Assembly (NCBI GenBank): GCA_030533445.1
Contig: CM060081.1
Location: 35,300,111 to 35,364,110, forward strand
DNA length: 64,000 nt
Direction: 5' to 3'
Source of the DNA: Cyprinodon diabolis
Lineage: Eukaryota > Chordata > Actinopteri > Cyprinodontiformes > Cyprinodontidae
The notes beneath the pieces are model-generated. The model made no database searches. It had not been told where the DNA came from and worked only from the letters and a program-made list of their open reading frames with translations. Made by a program: the position numbers and the translations under genes. Below, one piece after another: positions 61,035 to 64,000 of this stretch. Within the stretch, counting starts at the first letter, position 1, and every line of letters begins with the position of its first letter.

Positions 61035-64000
61035 TTGCTCATTGCCATTGGTGATTTCATCACTGCAATGGCTCTTAGAAGGCGGGCGTAGCCCGCCAAT
61101 GGTAACAGGCGGGCGGAGCCCGCCAAAGGTGATTACATCACTGCAATGGCTCTTAGCAGGCGGGCGGAGCCCGCCATTGGTGATTTCATCACTGCAATGG
61201 CTCTTAGAAGGCGGGCAGAGCCCGCCATTGGTGATTTTTTTCTTCACTGAGATGGCTCCTAGCAGGCGGGCGAAGCCCGCCAACTGGGCTTTACCCACTG
61301 TGTTTCAATATGGACAACCCATATTACCCTTGTGCATCATACGCTGTGCACGTCTATTTCCCAGATTTCAGCACAAGTGGCACACAGCTCTCTTTGCCCA
61401 TGAACTTGCCCTCTTTCCTTCCCTCAGCAGCCCTCAAAGGCGTAAGCAGTTGGTCTGGGGAGCCCCGACGTCACTTGCCAGGGCCGTATTGGCCCGGTTC
61501 CCCAGACGGGCAGTAGGTGGCCCCCCTCAAAATTTCTTTAGAAATTTTCTAGTTATTATTATAATTCTCCCGTATACCCAAAACTTCGGCGCGTAACTAG
61601 TCCCGCACGGTTTGGCGGATCGGGCCCAAAGTTGGCACACGCGTCGGGACCAATGGGGTGATGTGTGCTTGTATAAAACTTTCTCATTAGTCCGAAGGTT
61701 TGCGAATTATTAGCGAAAACGTCGCAAAAAAATCCCATAGGAAATGAATGGGGAGAGGAAAAAAAAAGCATAAAAAACAGCACTTCACTGTGTCGGCATA
61801 CATTCACCTAGAAAAACAGTTTGAAGCTCAGTTTGTAGATAAATCCTTCGTCTATTTAAAACTGAAGACGGTATGTTGATAACTGCTACGGTTTTTGTAT
61901 AATCAGACCTCAAGCGCCACAAAGTTTTAGCAAAATCCAGCCTGCTAGAGTGGAGCAACTGAAAAGCTAGAGTGTGAGGCAGGCGTTTTTTAAACACAAA
62001 AAAAACATTTTAAACTCGCCCTCACGGCCACATATTTATAGCTAGAGTCACCATTTTTGGTCAGTTTGTAGACTGAAATCTCTGGACCCACACAATATCT
62101 TCGGAATTACGGTAGGATTAATACTTTTCCTTAAAAACCCTCCAGACCGACCTAAAGTCGATGAAAATCAGAGCCGTTTTTCATTGGTTTTGGAGCAGAA
62201 GAGGGGAGAAAAACGAATCCGACTATGTGTTTTAAACTCGTCATAAATATTTTTCTGAATGACACACATACACCAAAGTTGGCATAGTTGGAGTCGAAGG
62301 ATGACTGACGCTCACGGTGAAAAAATTTTTTGAATAACTCATACGGTTTTTGCTCAGCAGTCGTTTGTTCGGAGGACATTTTAAGCACCTGAAAGCTGAG
62401 TGACAGTGACCTGCTGCAGCTAGCTCAATTAGAAGCTTAGGTGTGATGAAACGTTTTTTCTTTTTCTTTCTCTTCCCATTCAGTTTGTAGATGACCTACA
62501 GCCATGAAAGTTACTCCAATTGAAGACAAGATATAGCTGTCGCTTAGATAAAAAGAATTTTTCAGATACCTTTTACGGTTTTTACTCAGCAGTCGTTTGT
62601 TCGGAGGGGTGCTTTAGCAGCTAAAAGGTGAGTGAGAGTGAGGTCCTGCAGTTCAAACAAAGGGAGGAGCAGGTGGGCCAACCATTTTGTTTGTGCTTCG
62701 TTTTGGGTTGTGAAAGACCTACAGACATGAAGGTTACCCCAGTCTGAGACAAAGGATAGATGTTGCTTTCACTGAAAGAATTTTTCAGATATCTTTTATG
62801 GTTTTTGCTCAGCAGTCGTTTGTTCGGAGGGTAAGCACCTGGAAGCTAGCTGACAGTTAGCTTCTGCAGCAGCCTGCTAGAGTGCAGCTGCTGAAATCTT
62901 AGTGTGAGGCGGCCATTTTTTAAGATCAAACATCTTATTCTCGCCCTCACGGCCACATATTTGGAGCTACAGTCACCATTTTTGGTCAGTTTGTAGACTG
63001 AAACCTCTGGACTCACACAATGTCTTCGGAATTACGGTAGGATTAATACTTTGCCTTAAAAACCCTCCAGACCAACCTAAAGTGGATGAGAGTTTCAGCC
63101 TTTCTCCATTCTTTTTGAGCTGAAGATGGGAGAAAAACGAATCAGACTATGTGTTTTCAACTCGTCATAAATATTTTTCTGAATGACACACATACACCAA
63201 AGTTGGTATAGTTGGAGTCGAAGGATTGCTGATGCTCATGGTGAAAATGTTTTTTGAATAACTCATACGGTTTTTGATCAGTAGTCGTTTGTTCGGTGCC
63301 GTTCTTCCCATACAAAAAAGCCTGGGAAGAAGAAACCAATAGTGAGTGCAGCTGTTGTCTGTGTCAGTGAGAGGCTCGTTAAGCGTTGTCAAGGTTACCA
63401 AGCTTCAAACAGATTTTACCTCTGCTGTTTTAAACAGCACATATTAATCTAATGGAGGGTGAAAGGACTGATTTAACATTGGGAAATGGATACTATATGA
63501 CTGCTGTACATGACACTTCCCTTGCCACTCAGCACTGATAGACTTTCAAAATAAGACTCCAGGGACCCTACAAAATAAAAGCCTCTATATTTTTTACATA
63601 TATTTATTGCTCTATATGGCTCAACATTATGACCCAAACTCAACCCCGTTTTAGAGAATAGACTCTAGGAGACTGTTTAAAACACACCCTATAGCAAATT
63701 TCAAAATAAAAGCCTCCCATTTCCGCTTCATCTACTGCCCTAATAACATGGAAAAAGAGTGATTTAACGATTGGAAAGTAATCAACTATCATTGACGGGT
63801 CTGAACATTTTCTATAAACACAACTCTGTTGGACTTTCAAAATAAGACTCCAGGGACCCTACAAAATAAAAGCCTCTAGATTATAGTAATGCATTAATTG
63901 ATGCAAATGGCTCAACATTATGACCCAAACTCTTCCAGGTTGTTTTTATTAGACTCTAGTGACCTTTTCAAAACACACCCCAGAGCAAATTTCACAATAA
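61035..64000. repeat. Macrosatellite unit U20 (right-partial, type alpha)
   Basis: Cut off by the window edge about 200 bp before the expected end. Alpha markers as in U1-U3, which lie more than 50 kb away. Own variants: GGCGGGCGTAGCCC in the first palindrome (61081), one extra A in the A-run near 62000, and TTTTATGG near 62796. No hairpin insertion. Confidence 0.95.

Noticed and set aside
1..64000. Centromere CENP-B box in the unit
   Set aside because: I searched by eye for the TTCG....A..CGGG pattern and found no convincing match; TTCGG and CGGG occur but not in that arrangement.

Overview
The whole 64 kb window is one head-to-tail array of a large tandem repeat (a macrosatellite). The monomer is about 3.06-3.50 kb. 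I count 18 complete copies plus one partial copy at each end, all in the same orientation. For convenience each unit (U1-U20) starts at the TTGCTC/TTGCTT just before the GC-rich block. In this phase U1 lacks about 26 bases on the left and U20 about 200 on the right, so the array continues past both edges. I find no convincing protein-coding gene, rRNA, tRNA, CRISPR array or intact transposon. The open frames are by-products of the repeat.

The DNA is eukaryotic in character: long non-coding tandem arrays, ATT microsatellites, palindromic minisatellites and no dense coding. Several motifs, such as the Met/Ser-free 'cccataggaaatgaatggg' block and the 'caaaataaaagcc' motifs, remind me of intergenic repeats of teleost fish, perhaps cyprinids. 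That is memory, not a search, so the source remains a tentative fish genome.

Each unit has the same layout (reference U3, 6488-9658): (1) a GC-rich minisatellite of 3-5 short perfect palindromes, period 51 bp; (2) a 240 bp single-copy stretch with small inverted repeats; (3) an AT palindrome where a 66 bp hairpin minisatellite is present in 0-5 copies, followed by an (ATT)n tract; (4) a CpG-rich, then A-rich stretch; (5) a nested block A-B1-B2-A', in which A and A' are about 430 bp diverged duplicates flanking two related 225-230 bp repeats; (6) a short spacer; (7) an AT-rich tail of tandem 291-299 bp subrepeats rich in AATAAA. So the 3.2 kb unit was itself built from older tandem duplications.

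Linked variants sort the units into types. U1-3 and U20 are alpha; U4, 5, 7, 14, 16 and 18 are beta; U6, 9-13, 15 and 17 are gamma; U8 and U19 are mixed or divergent. U14-U18 alternate beta-gamma, giving a 6.3 kb higher-order repeat. Several units are mosaics, and near-identical segments recur 6.3, 19 and 29 kb apart, as expected from unequal exchange or gene conversion. The most interesting part is the set of hairpin and palindrome modules whose copy number changes from unit to unit in an otherwise very uniform array.
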